DNA from: Neodontobutis hainanensis
Lineage: Eukaryota > Chordata > Actinopteri > Gobiiformes > Odontobutidae
Assembly: GCA_024349245.1 (NCBI GenBank)
Contig: JALDNG010000390.1
Location: 62,001 to 126,000 of the forward strand
DNA length: 64,000 bases
Direction: 5' to 3'
Each line of letters begins with the position of its first letter. Position 1 is the stretch's first letter. Made by a program: the position numbers and the translations under genes. The notes below the pieces were generated by a model. The model was not told the origin of the DNA. It saw only the letters and a list, made by a program, of their open reading frames with translations, and ran no database searches. Below, piece by piece: positions 11,201 through 23,587 of this stretch.

Positions 11201-14200
11201 AAGCCTTCGGGAGACATATTTTTAATTATACCCATTAAGGAATTCAAGTAGATTAAAAGAGAATTTGAAATCTGAAAGCACAGATTATACTTGGAGTCTT
11301 GGTCTAAAGTTGTGAATATTAATCTAATAGATAAAATAACGGTGTGTAATGTGAATGAACCAAGTTGAGAATAATCCAAGTCATTAAACCTCTTATGCAA
11401 AAGGTTGAGAAGAAATGATATGAGAAACATTTTGGTATTTTGTATGCCTGAATCATGTAACTCAAGAAAAGTGGAAGCTTTTTCTAATGATAAAATGGAT
11501 AGAAATTTTAATAAATATGCAGAAGTGTGCTCGTTTTCCATTCGATGGTCACTTAAGTGTTCAATTCCAGTTTTAAAGACGTTTTCAATCAACTTCTGAT
11601 TAAAAGTATTTGGAGAATAACAATATAAAGTTTCAATGATTTCAAAAGCGCCTTCTCTTTCGTGCTCATAGCTTCCACCTAACCTTTCAATAAAATAAAA
11701 AATATTTTTAGGTTTTTTAAATGAACTTAAAATTACATCACTGTTCGAAGAAGTGAGATTGTTCATTGCTGTTTGCAGCATTAATTTAAGAAAGTTCCAT
11801 CCACTATATGATCGACCAAAGTACGCTTTATGTGTGAATAATAAACACAGCTCGAAAACCAGTTTGAAAATATCAGAAAACTCCAATGATGTTAATGATT
11901 TAAAATATTGAGGAAAGAAAGTAGAAAAAGTTCTGAATAATATTTCTCTTATGTATTGAGCTTGGCTGAGCGGTTGAATCTGAAGAAACATTAAAAGGTT
12001 TTGAAAGTTTGTTTTCATATTTTTCTCAGATAAACATATTAACTTCAAGCATTCAACAGATATCTAAAAATTAAGAATTGAATTCAGTGACAGCATAACA
12101 CTTTTGACGATACAAAAAACAACGGTCCTTTGATATAGATCAAAGTAAGAACACTAAAACCTATTTTAAATATTTCGTAAGTTAAGACGAATAAAAAATG
12201 TGAGAAACTTTTTTATCTGAGTTTTAAAATACGAGCTCGGTGTTCAGTACTTCACAGTACTTCAGCCAAAAAAAATTCATATTTTGCTCTAAATTATTAC
12301 TGCCTTATGTTTACGCGATTTTATATTTTACATTCACCAAAATTAAGAAATTTTTGAAAATTAAGCTCTAATATCAATTATATGTTGATCTATTTTGTTA
12401 AAAAACAAAAATATTTTTAAACGAGAAATTATTTTCAACTTATAAAATTGTAAAAATACGAAATTTTTAAAGTAATGAAAAGACCAACAAATTTTTATAG
12501 AGATTAAAATTGATTCATTAACAGAGGAATGGTTTCTAAATCACGGCCTTTTCATCAAGTTAACCAAAATAGATGGAATGTTAAAACAATTTCAAAAATT
12601 TTTTGACAAATTCCTCTGACAAAAGGTTGAAATAAAACAGATTTATGAAATCCAGAACATAAGTTGTTTATTTAAAGCTTTCGATTGTTTCAGCATCAAC
12701 CAATCAGAAAATTCTTAATTTTCAATCCGCATGAATCACACAATCAACAATGGAACTTCAGTTGTGATTAAGTTACGAAAAGCACAATTTATGACCATAA
12801 TAAGTTTATAATACATTGAAAAAGTTTTAAATTTCACTAATTTTTAATAAGTTATTAAAAAGTGAAAAAATTTGTTTTGACCATGATTTAAAGAGATTAG
12901 GAAGACTCTGGGTGCAAAAAGTTGTTATCTTAATGGAATACCATATTTTTTATAATAACAAGTATTGAACCATGTCCAGATCTTTCAATGATTTACATAT
13001 TATTAAATGCAGGCTCAGTGAATAATATTGATAAAATCCTGCCAAATAAAAGATTTTTAAACACTAAATTTCGATCGATGCTGGAATTAAATCTTTCATC
13101 TCAAAATAGATGAAATGTTAACATATTTTTTGATGGAGTTATCAATCGGAATAAAAACTATCGGTGAAATCCCTCATGGGAGAGTTAAAAATATTAAGAG
13201 TCGATATAAAGGCAGATGTTGAGTCGAAAAATTCACTCAAATTTCATTTTTGAAAAGCAATGATTTTTAGTTCGTTAAAATTCTTCAATTAGGTTAAATT
13301 CAAAATATTATAAAATAAACGAATAAATAAAATAAAAGTTTTTATAAAACTAAAATGTATTTTAAAGGATGCAAAGGTACTAGAGAAACCACGAACTAAT
13401 TCTTAACACAGAATATTCCATGGTACAAAGAGCGATCATACATCGATAATTCATTAAGTTAAATAAAATTTTGATTCGATGCATGAAAACCTGAAAAAAA
13501 CAGACGAATATTTGTCGAGTAATTTGAAAATAACAAATTTACGTGGTATTTTAATGAAACGCGGAGAGTATAGATATCTTTTTATTTTATAAATTACAGG
13601 AAAATAGATATGTTTTTAAAAAGGCTTTTAATGTTGAGATAATTATAACTATTCGCATCAAAATAAAAAACAAACTAATATGAAGATGAAAAAATACCTC
13701 AAAATGAGAAAAGGTAATTAAAAACGACTCTGATACTGATAAATGTTTATCTCAGTTGTGTCATCGGTATCTTTATAATTGAAGCCACATTTAAATGAAA
13801 TTTACTCGTTTTAAAATTAGAAGCGAAATTTGTAAAAATTGTTTTCTGAGAGTCTGAACCAAATCATTTTGTGTTAATTATGCTCAGATTAAACCCTTGT
13901 TAAAATTGAAATTAAAAATGTTCCCTAAATCAGTTTTTCAATTGTTTAACGTATTTTTAGCACAAGCTGAATATGAATAATTAATTTTGTCTATAATTCT
14001 GTTTGAAAACAAAAGTTTGCACACAATTTTCTGAATTACAGGGTATTCACTTAAACTTTACATCAACACATGAGTATTTTATTTTTTAGTTAATGAAGAA
14101 TAGGCATTGCCAGACTATCGTACGACCATAAAGAGTGATATGAGGTTAAATAATTTTTAAACTTATCAAAATTGTAATGTTGTCACATTTAAAATTTAAA

Positions 14201-16349
14201 GCTAAATGTTTGATTTAGATAAGGTTGAAGTTTATTGGTGAGTAATTATATTATAATATTAAGTCAAAATGTGAAATATAGAATATTTGTTGGTAGAAAT
14301 TAGGTTAAATTTGAAGGGGGAATTTTGTTGAATTATAGGGCAAGATTTTTTAAAATAATTAATATATAAAGTTTACGCATGCGATGAATGAATCTTGAAA
14401 GCGTGGTTTTATAAAGGAATAAAAATTTTAAATTGGTTAAAAACCAGGTTCTAAACAATAACGGAAGTATTGTACATTTTAATTGTGTAATTTTCATACC
14501 TGCTCGTAATTAGAGTATAACAACTGTTTAATCTTCTTTATGATTTCATAATCTTCAATAAAAAAGTATGATATTCGTTCTTTAAGCAAAGATAACAAAG
14601 GTATGACGTTTGGATAAATTTCAGATATAAGTAAAAACTTTGAAAGATCTCTCTTAATTATGTCATCAGAAAAGGTGCTCAAAATACATTTTATACAAGA
14701 GCTCCAAAGCGGAGTCATTAAATATAACGTATTTTGACTGCTTCTAACAAAATCGTGAACCAGAACAGGATAAATCCAAAAGAGCAGCCATTTATATAGA
14801 TCGTTTTGATATTTTTTATCAGTCTCAAGGCTTATATCAACTAACTTTGAATAATAATGAATAATTTTAGCACCATATTTTCCACTTGAAGCGTTTCTGA
14901 TTAAAATGCCTCTGATTTCTGGAACTTTAGAAAGAAGAACATCGATACCAAATTTACCTACGAAAGATAGGATTAATGTAAAGGGTTTCATTGCTTTTTG
15001 ATTTAACTCCACATTGAATCCAATCGATAAAATCAGCTTTGATATTATTGAGTCGATGGTGGCTTGGTCGTATCCATGCAATGATAAAAATTCCAGAAAC
15101 CGCGGGAAAGAATTCTTAAAAGCATAAAACAAATCTGTTGAATCTGAGACAACCCCATGTATATATACATCCAAAACTCGATAAATCAGAGAGACACTTA
15201 TTGGAACCATTTTATGTGGTAAAGAAGGAAAATTTTTATTGAACTTATCAAATATAATATTGATGCATTTTTCAAAAAAGTAATATTTTAAGTCAATAAA
15301 ACATGAATCCAAGAGATCTATGTTTATTTCGTTGAGGAGAATATTTAAAATTTTATCTGTCGAGGAAAAAATTTCATCGTGTGTTGTTTGAGCAAGTGTT
15401 CCAAATAACAGCGGGAGCAACAAAAACCGTTGATTCACATGAATATGGAATTTTGACAACGATGAAGAATCAGGAATATGAGATTGTTCAAAATCACTAA
15501 TTGAGATTTTTTCAACTGACAATTTAAAATAAATTTCAATGGATATAACGACGAGTTTATGAAAATCCTGTGCTCGCATGCCGCAAGTGTAAAATTCAAT
15601 GATATGGTTGGTAAAAACGGTTTGTTGTTTCAGATTTAATATCCATGGACAGAAAAATAATAAATGCTGAAGTAAAAGACTGTACATATTGAAGAGTCGA
15701 ATTGGATCGCATCTTTTTTTGAAAAATTTATAATACTTTATTTCAGCTAAACTATCAAAAGATGAGGAAAGAAACCCGACAACTATTTTTATGAACCATA
15801 TCATACTGTGAAAAAATTCAGGTTGATATTTCCTAATATCTAATTAAACGTGGAAATATACCGAATAAATTTAGCCTTCTATAAAATAAAAGCGTCTTGA
15901 GGCAAAAAATTAGGTCCTCGATTTCATGCTTGTTGATCTATTTACGAATTTGGCAAACGTCAAAATAACTAAGAATGTTCTGAAGTATTCTTGAACAGGT
16001 AGAAAATTTTTCATCATCTGAAAATCGTGCCAAAAATCTTAAATTATGGCATTTTAAAACTTATTTGCGAGGAGGAAATTAATATTTGGTAAATCGAATG
16101 AAACGAAATAGTATATCGTAATTTCGAGAACATCATTCCTACTATCTTGTAAGAAGGTTAATTCTGAAATTTCCTGATTATTAAGTCACATTTTACTTTT
16201 ATAAATTTGTTAAAACTATCACCTTGTCTCAAATAACTCTCATAAGTTGGGTATTTTAAGCCTTTTATTGATAAATCTTTCAATTAAATTCAATAAAAAC
16301 CAATTAAGAGTCGAGAGATGTATTTTATGAGAGTAGACTCGATGCACAT
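8261..16349 (-). CDS. THADA: THADA/Trm732 homologue (HEAT-repeat, DUF2428 family), 13-14 exons
   Basis: THADA/Trm732 proteins are large HEAT/ARM-repeat proteins that partner the FTSJ1/Trm7 methyltransferase for 2'-O-methylation of tRNA position 32. Exons (minus): 16349-16301, 16276-16197, 16173-16061, 16037-15959, 15937-15862, 15839-14500, 12063-10762, 10738-10623, 10599-10409, 10385-10293, 10270-9429, 9405-9333, 9316-9049 and 9022-8261. Introns are 24, 23, 23, 21, 22, 2436, 23, 23, 23, 22, 23, 16 (uncertain) and 26 nt. The product is about 1,794 residues, compared with about 1,950 in human. Family hallmarks are present in the expected order: TRRSAGLPFYVE, then WPIKNSSLLLFSILVRNLLG (human WAVRNSSTLLFSALITRIFG), then YIHGSLLLIHSIL. 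The start ATG at 16349-16347 follows an in-frame TAA. One reading problem remains near 10715-10721: after the 23-nt intron the frame hits TAG unless one base is added, or unless a 43-nt intron removes the conserved LPFYVE. The last exon ends with TAA. Confidence 0.88.
12064..14499 (-). other. 2,436-nt intron of the THADA gene
   Basis: The donor is CAG|GTATGA and the acceptor TTTTTAG|ATA. Both flanking exons are in phase 0. Joined, they read ...YSNYEQ|ISVECLKLICLSE, which lines up with human THADA ...HQHCQVRIDTLGLLCES without a gap, so the intron boundaries are well supported. The intron is about 100 times longer than the others in the same gene. I see no coding frame, transposon end or RNA gene inside it, only AT-rich sequence. 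Confidence 0.8.
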
Positions 16350-16366
16350 GGTTATTTAATGTGCAT
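16342..16366. repeat. Short inverted repeat overlapping the THADA start codon
   Basis: ATGCACAT at 16342-16349 is mirrored by ATGTGCAT at 16359-16366, an 8-bp perfect palindromic pair with a 9-nt loop. On the minus strand the 3' arm contains the THADA ATG. It may form a hairpin in the mRNA leader, or be a protein-binding dyad. Confidence 0.4.
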
Positions 16367-19300
16367 GCGGACTATGAGAGCTCATTCAAAAAAACGTCGC
16401 AAATATATAAATAAAAAAATACCAAAATAATTTAAAAATAAAGTTATTATTTTTTAAATATAACCAAAATACGCGATTTTATAAATTTGATCTTACTTCA
16501 AGCAGGCGCAATAAAGATGACGAATTTATAGAGTCAAGTTAGAAGTTATCTTTCCTGGTTATCAGGTTGAATTTGCCACCTATAGGGAGCATATATTTTT
16601 AAGAGCCCGTTAAAATTTGTAGTTTAAAAGATATTTTCATCAAAAATTATCAAAAAATCAACCAAGATTGTTTTTATGGTGATTCTGACACAAAGATAAA
16701 AAATAGTAAAATAAACCATATAAAGTTAAAATCTAAGCTTAATCTTAAGGTTGATCAAATATAAGCTTTAATTTATTTTTATATTTTTAGCCAACGTTTG
16801 TATTTTTCTTTACTATTTTTGTGTATCAGTGGAGATCATGAGATATCGACCTTAAGTTGATTGAATGGTATCCTAAAAAGTAAATCCTGACGTAATTATT
16901 TGTAAAGGTGTACATTACTTTTCAAAAAGTTAAATTTAGTGAAGCTCAATGGCGGAGGAGAGAAGTATTGTGAGCTCCATTATTAGAAACATATTAACTT
17001 GTGAAAGTTAATCATCTGAAAGTCAACTATCTTCTTGATCTGTGGTTAAAAAGACATTCAAAATTCCAAAAAACAGGGTCAACTTAATTTTTTAGAAGAA
17101 TTGAAAAAAAGTCAAGCCATCCTTGGTTTGATTTTATCTCAAAATTATCTTTCTTGTTTTTTCGACAACACAAATTCATGGTAACACAGAGTTTATCTGA
17201 TATAAATCTCAATAAAGCTATACAAGTTTTTGTCGTATAAATTGATGAGATTTGTTCTTATAGCGATTAACTCCTTGTTTCTGAATAAAGCAGGTGTCGT
17301 TTCCTTTTTTCATTTTTTGGCAATTCTTTATCTATTTCAGGGTTTTTGTTTGGATGATGATATTTGTGCAGTCAGTACAACGATTAAGATTCCCCACGAC
17401 TTAAATCCACGAGAATTAAATGTTTCTACTCAATAGTTATTTCAAATGGCAATCTTAAATAATGTTTGAAAAAATTATTCGTGATGCGTCCTTGCAAACA
17501 ATAAAAGTATGATGAAAATAAAACCTTTTACGCTTCGGAGAAGAGAATCTTCGAAATAAACAATAACTGATAATATAAACACCTAAAAAACCTTCCCATG
17601 TTATTTGGATTTTCAATTCTACCTATAACTCGTTATTTTAACACAGACAATTTTCAATGTTTTATTATAAATTCGGCAAGTATTTAAGTGCACACGAGTA
17701 AGTCAGGTTTGAAACTCAGCCTTTTATATTTTATCCAAATAAGAATTTATAAAATCAATAATTGTATAAAAAGCGGAAAAATCTTTCATGGTTTTTAAAA
17801 ATTGATAATTTTCGGATGAAAAATCTAGGACGTTGGAGTATGAATCAGTTAGTGATGGGTGCTCTAACTCTGATTGTGGATGGATTTCCCACCATTTTTT
17901 CCCTCAAATGGTCCTCTTAGGCTAAGCCGCAGATAAAAAAATTTAGATCATTCTTCGGTTTATTTTGAAGTTAAAAATTGTTTCAGTTGTGAAAGTGATA
18001 ACCCTTTATAAATAAAAAGTGTGCGCACGCTCACGCTAATATTCTTTTCCTGCTTCGTTAAGATTTAATTGTGGAAGGTAAATGAATAATGAACAATTTA
18101 ATGAAAATCTAGGGTATTTTACATTTTATTTATAAGATTAAATTAGTTTTGTAACTTTTAAGATATTGCTGAAGTTCATTTGACTTCTCTTAAATAGAAC
18201 TAAAGGTTTGACAAACACACTTTGTAAGATTCGAAACACAAAAACTTATAAACGACAACCATGACAAAAAAACTAACAAGTTATGAAATACTTCGAATTT
18301 TTGTTTCACTGACAACGGCAAAAGTGAGTTGGTAAATTCAAATAAAATTTTAGCACGCAAATAATCAAAGTTACACATTTTTACTCAAAGCAAACGGAAA
18401 GTATTCATCATCATTCAACGTTGAACATGAAGATTTTTCAGTGGTTGCCGGTTTTTTTAATGAATCACTTTCTCTTGATGTTATGAAAGGTGTGAACCCC
18501 AAAAGATATCATTGATGAAACTTGCAAGCGTGAAAAAATATTCAATAAGCATCTGCAATGTGTATAGTTTTTATCAGTGAACTACCTATTGTTTAAATGG
18601 GATATGGTGAAAAGATTTCTTTTATGTTTTTATTATGTATTTTAAAAATAAAAAATTATCATAATTTCGTCTATCGATCAAAATCTGGTTCAATTTTAAG
18701 CGCCTCAGGTAGAACTAAAATTAATATTTGACAAAAATACAAACAAAACTTTTCCATGGATAAATACTGTTGAAAACTATATGTTCAGATCAAATGTTGA
18801 GTTATTTAGCTTTACCTGAGAACAAATTTAAAAAATAACTTACAAAATGATATAAATGTGAAAATATTAAAAACCATGCAAGAAGTAAATGCTTTTCTTG
18901 TTTACGACTCTGTAAACCGGCATAATCTATGTAAAATAGTGGGAAACGAGAAGAATATTTCAAAACAGGTATATTTTCAGTCAGCATTATTTTGATAACC
19001 TCAAAAAACAACGACTATCATGTGTTCTACAACTTCTCAACCGGAAAAAAAGTTTGATACAAGAGGAAATGCTCACTAGCATTTCAAAACATTGTTATCA
19101 CGATCATTATAAACATAAAAATTAATAATATGAGTTTTAAAGATTTTTAAGCAATGAAAATTTTGGATTTACTTCGAGTCCCATTTATAAAATTTGATAT
19201 CACTCATTAAATTCATCGAATATCCTTACACGCGTGCTCGCGCTGTCAAAATAATCTATTACGCCTTTTCCATATTTTAAACTTGTGAACCTGCCAAGCC

Positions 19301-22300
19301 AATTAATCATTTAAAATTTTTAAATTGAAACTAACTGTAAAATTTCCAGAGCTCATATAAAATCTATTGATTGGACTGTTTTAATTTTCTGTTATAGGCA
19401 AAATTCAAAAATGAGAATTACTCATTTTTCAAGATTCTAATCGTTCGTTCAACTAGTTAGCCAAAGATATTTAAAGTTACTAGCTCACAATGTCATGCCA
19501 TTGAAATTGATTCGAAATCCTTCATTCAGAGAAAATCTCGAAATTGTGGCAGTTGAATGCCTTCTTTTAAAAACGATCAAAAATTTGTAAATGTCTTTTA
19601 TGAAAACCGGCATATCCTTCTCAGAGAGTTTTTTTAATTTACCATGATAGCCCTATGAATTCTTTTTCCCTGAAATTTGACGAATCTAAAGATCCATAAC
19701 GATTATAATTCTTTAATTGATCAGGCCATTACTTTTTCTAAGCCGCGCAGGGGTTATTTTCCTAACTTTAAAGATTCTATTGACTGACCAAAATCAATTA
19801 TTATATATTCATTCCTAAACTTATGAAACTTTTTTTATTTCTAAGTATTGCGCGATTTATGGTCGCCTTTCTGGAGAAAAAATAATATTCTTTTTTTACA
19901 ATATATGGCGCATAAACTGAGCTTTATTAAGACTTTCTCACAAAACACATGGGAGTTTTGTAAATGGTATGGTTTACTGCGATTATATTTCAACCTCCTA
20001 AAGATGTTATACAATAAATGTGTTTTGGAGTAAAATGAACCTGTTAGAATCTTGGAAAAACAGACGACTAATATGGGACAAAAATAAGGAAAAGGAAAGC
20101 ATTACTTGAGGAAAAGAGTGAATGAAATAAGATTAATTTTATAAGTTAAAAAATATAAATGAGTCCAAAAGAAGATCTCCTTTATTGGTTAAATTTTAAT
20201 TATATGATGATAATTTTGTTTATGAGATCCTTAGGTTATTTTATCACATACAATATCAATAGTTTTGGGATGCTTGATCTAAGCACACATGATGAGGATA
20301 CAATCTTAAAGAGTATTTAAACAGAAAATTCACCCTGTAAAATAGAAGGTGTTTAACTTAAATTTGATTTAACATACAGGAAAATCATCAAACCACTCAC
20401 ACGATTTAAAATGAGAAGGTGAATAGAATTCGCACTGAGAAAATTTCAACAAGAGAATTTTGATTTATATAGAGACAAAACTTTTGATTTCTAGGTTTAT
20501 GTTCAAAAAAACGCGCACATGTGCAGTACGAAAACTTCCTTTTGTCTGTTACTATTATTATCAAACTATTGTTACATTCAAAAAGATTTTTAAGTGATTT
20601 AGCTCTTTATATTTTATTTTGAGTATTTCAGAAAAATCTTAAAATTTTGATGCAACTAACTAAAATGTGAATGTATCTTTGAATATCTAACCTCTTCAGA
20701 AATATTTTCCTTGGTGATGAAGAAAAGCATATTAAGAAAGAATCTTTCCCCATTTATGGTTAAAGGTTAAATGAGTAAATCAAAGTGTACCTTGGTAAGG
20801 CAGAATTCAGTTAATTAAAAATTACTCTATTTAAGAATATTTTAAAGAAGTTTAGCTGATTTTTTCTTAAATACAGTATTTTTCCATTTCTTAATTTTAA
20901 AAACAAACCCATATAAATTGAAACGCGAGTTCGTACGAGTATTCGATAAAAATTTTTCATCATAAACACATACAAAATAAATTTTTTTATGTTTAACCAA
21001 AAAAACGGTTTACGGATTAAATTTGAAAAATTTAAACTCTTTATAAAGTGGTGTATTCGCATCCAAAATTATTTCAAGTGCTCGTAGTTGTAAAAATACT
21101 AAATTTTTTAACCCAGGCGAAGCACATAATTTTTCATGATTTTTAATAAATTACAAAATAGTCTGAAATTATGCTGTTTTTAAATTATGCGTTTAGTATG
21201 ATAGAGAAAACATTTCCGAAGATTGCTGAAAACGCATGAAATCTAGCGCGCGTGTTCGAGAAAAAAATACTTTAAATTTATCGAACTTTGCTGTTTTTCA
21301 AATTTATAAAAAAAACCTTGATAAATAAGGCTCTGAGCGATCTTTGCTGATTTTGTATCGTATTGTAGAATTTTGACGGATTTAACATTCGTGAGTTTCA
21401 GTGACTTCACCTTTTATTACCTCAATAAAGTGATGTAAATTGGGATGTGGATTCGAAAATTTATTGTCTATTCTTATACTAAACCTTTCAAGGCATTATT
21501 CGTTCTATTGATCAAGTCTCTGCTTGAAGCTGAATAAATATTCCACATTTTCGGGTCGAATCACCTATACCACGTTTTATTGAATTATGCCAAAAATTTG
21601 TTGATATTTTTGTGGGATTCAAGATCTGACTGAGTGAAATCAATCGCTAAAGGGATTGTTCTTCGCTTAATAATTATAAGTATTTCGATTCTGTCAAGAA
21701 TTTATGAAATAATTGAATCCAAAACATTTAAATTTTTCAATTTTCCATGTTTTGATTGGTTGAAATGGATGTAACATCCGAATAATTTACTTTCTGGAAA
21801 TTGATGTTTCACGGGATTGATTTGAGCCACTTCGAACTCTACTGTGATGGCTCAAGGCATCCAATTATATTCAAGCATAACTATAATATCATGGAGTACT
21901 GAAAAAGATAAATACTCTTTATCCAGTCAAAAGAGAAAAAATACATGGTGTATTTAATTCTGTTCCATGGTCGTATGCCATAATAGATAAACATTGAGAA
22001 AATGGGGCAGGTGTACACTTGAAAAGTGAAATAAACGAACGTGTGCGTGTAAAATCTTCGTTGCGATAACTTGTCGTTTTAAGCCCAAATAAGTATTCGA
22101 GGATATTCCCCACATATGAACAACAGATTGCTTTCTCAGAAACGGTGAACTAATCACGATCTCAAAGGTTCAGTAGTTGCGGAGTGTATTTAATTTAGAT
22201 TACATACTCCTCTATTTTCTCAAATTTTCGAGTTCACAGCTTGTTTTATTGGAATTAGGTAGGGATGTGACTCAAAAGTTTAATCCATACTTGCCAGTAG

Positions 22301-23587
22301 TTTCACGTATATCTGATTGGATATACGCCCATGTTTCTGTGACATTCCATCAATAAAATTTTGTGCATAATCACCTGGCGTTATGTAGATTTTATTCAGC
22401 TTTTACATCAACGTTTGACTCTTACAAGCGTGTTTTCTGATTAAAATAACTTTATCGCTTGAAGGGACCAAGCGAGCAGCTCAGCCCTCTTTGGCCATTT
22501 TGCGACGTACATAATACGTTTTCTCGTTGGTCTTCTAATTCTTTCTATTTGAAAAATTTTCTTGCACAAAGTTCCCCCGCACTTTTAAATTCGAGCATGC
22601 TAATTTAATAAACCGGGTTTTTTCTGAGTTTAATACATGATATATTTCCTTTTGAATTTTTCAGCGATTAAAAATTAATGTGAAAAATATTTTCGTATTG
22701 TTTTAGGTTCAACTAGTGCGCATATCAGTTTCGACGTTTTACACGTACTACCAACATTTCATTTATAAGCTCATTTTTGTGAATAAAAACTTTCAGATTT
22801 AAAATAACAGTACATAAATAATTATAATATCTGAAAAGGTGCCTCTAATGGCACAAGGTATCACCTTATGAACAAGGGGAAAAATTATAAATTCTTCAAC
22901 CTCTGATAATTTTGAGTAATTTTGATGATCCAAAGTTATGAAGGAAACAGGTTGGAATACTTCTTATGTACATATTCCACTTCAATAAAGCTTTCTTTCA
23001 ACTGGATGACAGGTAGAAATTTGTAGTCGGTGAAATTTAAACTGAAGGAATTAATATTGGCCTTTACTATTTTGCATACCAAAGAAACACTTCAGTAGGT
23101 CATACGTTGAAATATGAAACCTTTATGTGATGATTTTCTAACACATTAAATATCTTATAAAATCCAGCATCCAGTTTCACTCATCCCTATCAATGAATAG
23201 TGATAGTTAGGGCCTCGCTCCTGTTACAAGAGATCAATGAAACAATTGATTCGAAAAATTTATCTTTCAAGGTTCTGAAATTTAAAAACTTTCAAATTTA
23301 AATTTTTAAAGGAATTTCTCAATTCATTAAAACCTAAAAATAGAAAATGGCTTCATTTACAAAATAAACTTAACGCGCTTTTTATAGATGGAGGAAATTT
23401 CATTGATGAGAATCGCGCCAGAAATTTATCATGATAAATTGAACTTAATTTTTAACCATTTCAAAGTTAGCGAGTTTGACTCAAATATAGCAAATTCGAA
23501 AACGTTTAATTTTTAATAGATGGTTAAATGATTTAAATTTTTTTTTATCATTTTTAATATTAAGAGAGGATCTATCATTTAGTATTT
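16350..23587. other. Intergenic region, no convincing gene
   Basis: About 7.2 kb of AT-rich sequence lies between the divergent THADA and exportin-like genes. Open frames of 60-80 codons occur at 18190-18378, 18802-19011, 20811-21062 and 21919-22157 (all minus) and at 19848-20033 (+). They lack recognisable motifs and are of a length expected by chance. One candidate secreted peptide at 17245-17436 is listed separately. Confidence 0.5.
17245..17436 (+). CDS. Candidate small secreted or membrane peptide, 63 codons
   Basis: ATG at 17245 opens a 63-codon frame ending in TAG. The N-terminal half is strongly hydrophobic (MRFVLIAINSLFLNK and then SFFHFLAILYLF). The tail is polar with two Cys in CLDDDIC. 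This fits a signal peptide or one to two membrane helices followed by a short mature region. No homology is recognised, and hydrophobic frames are common in T-rich DNA, so this may be chance. Confidence 0.25.
   Translation: MRFVLIAINSLFLNKAGVVSFFHFLAILYLFQGFCLDDDICAVSTTIKIPHDLNPRELNVSTQ

Noticed and set aside
11405..11599. 64-codon plus-strand frame inside THADA
   Set aside because: It is the antisense shadow of the large THADA exon, whose reading is supported by homology.
8261..15804. TRRAP or another PI3K-like kinase as identity of the minus-strand helical gene
   Set aside because: The blocks TRRSAGLPFY, WPIKNSSLLLFS and YIHGSLL in this order are specific to THADA/Trm732, and there is no kinase domain.
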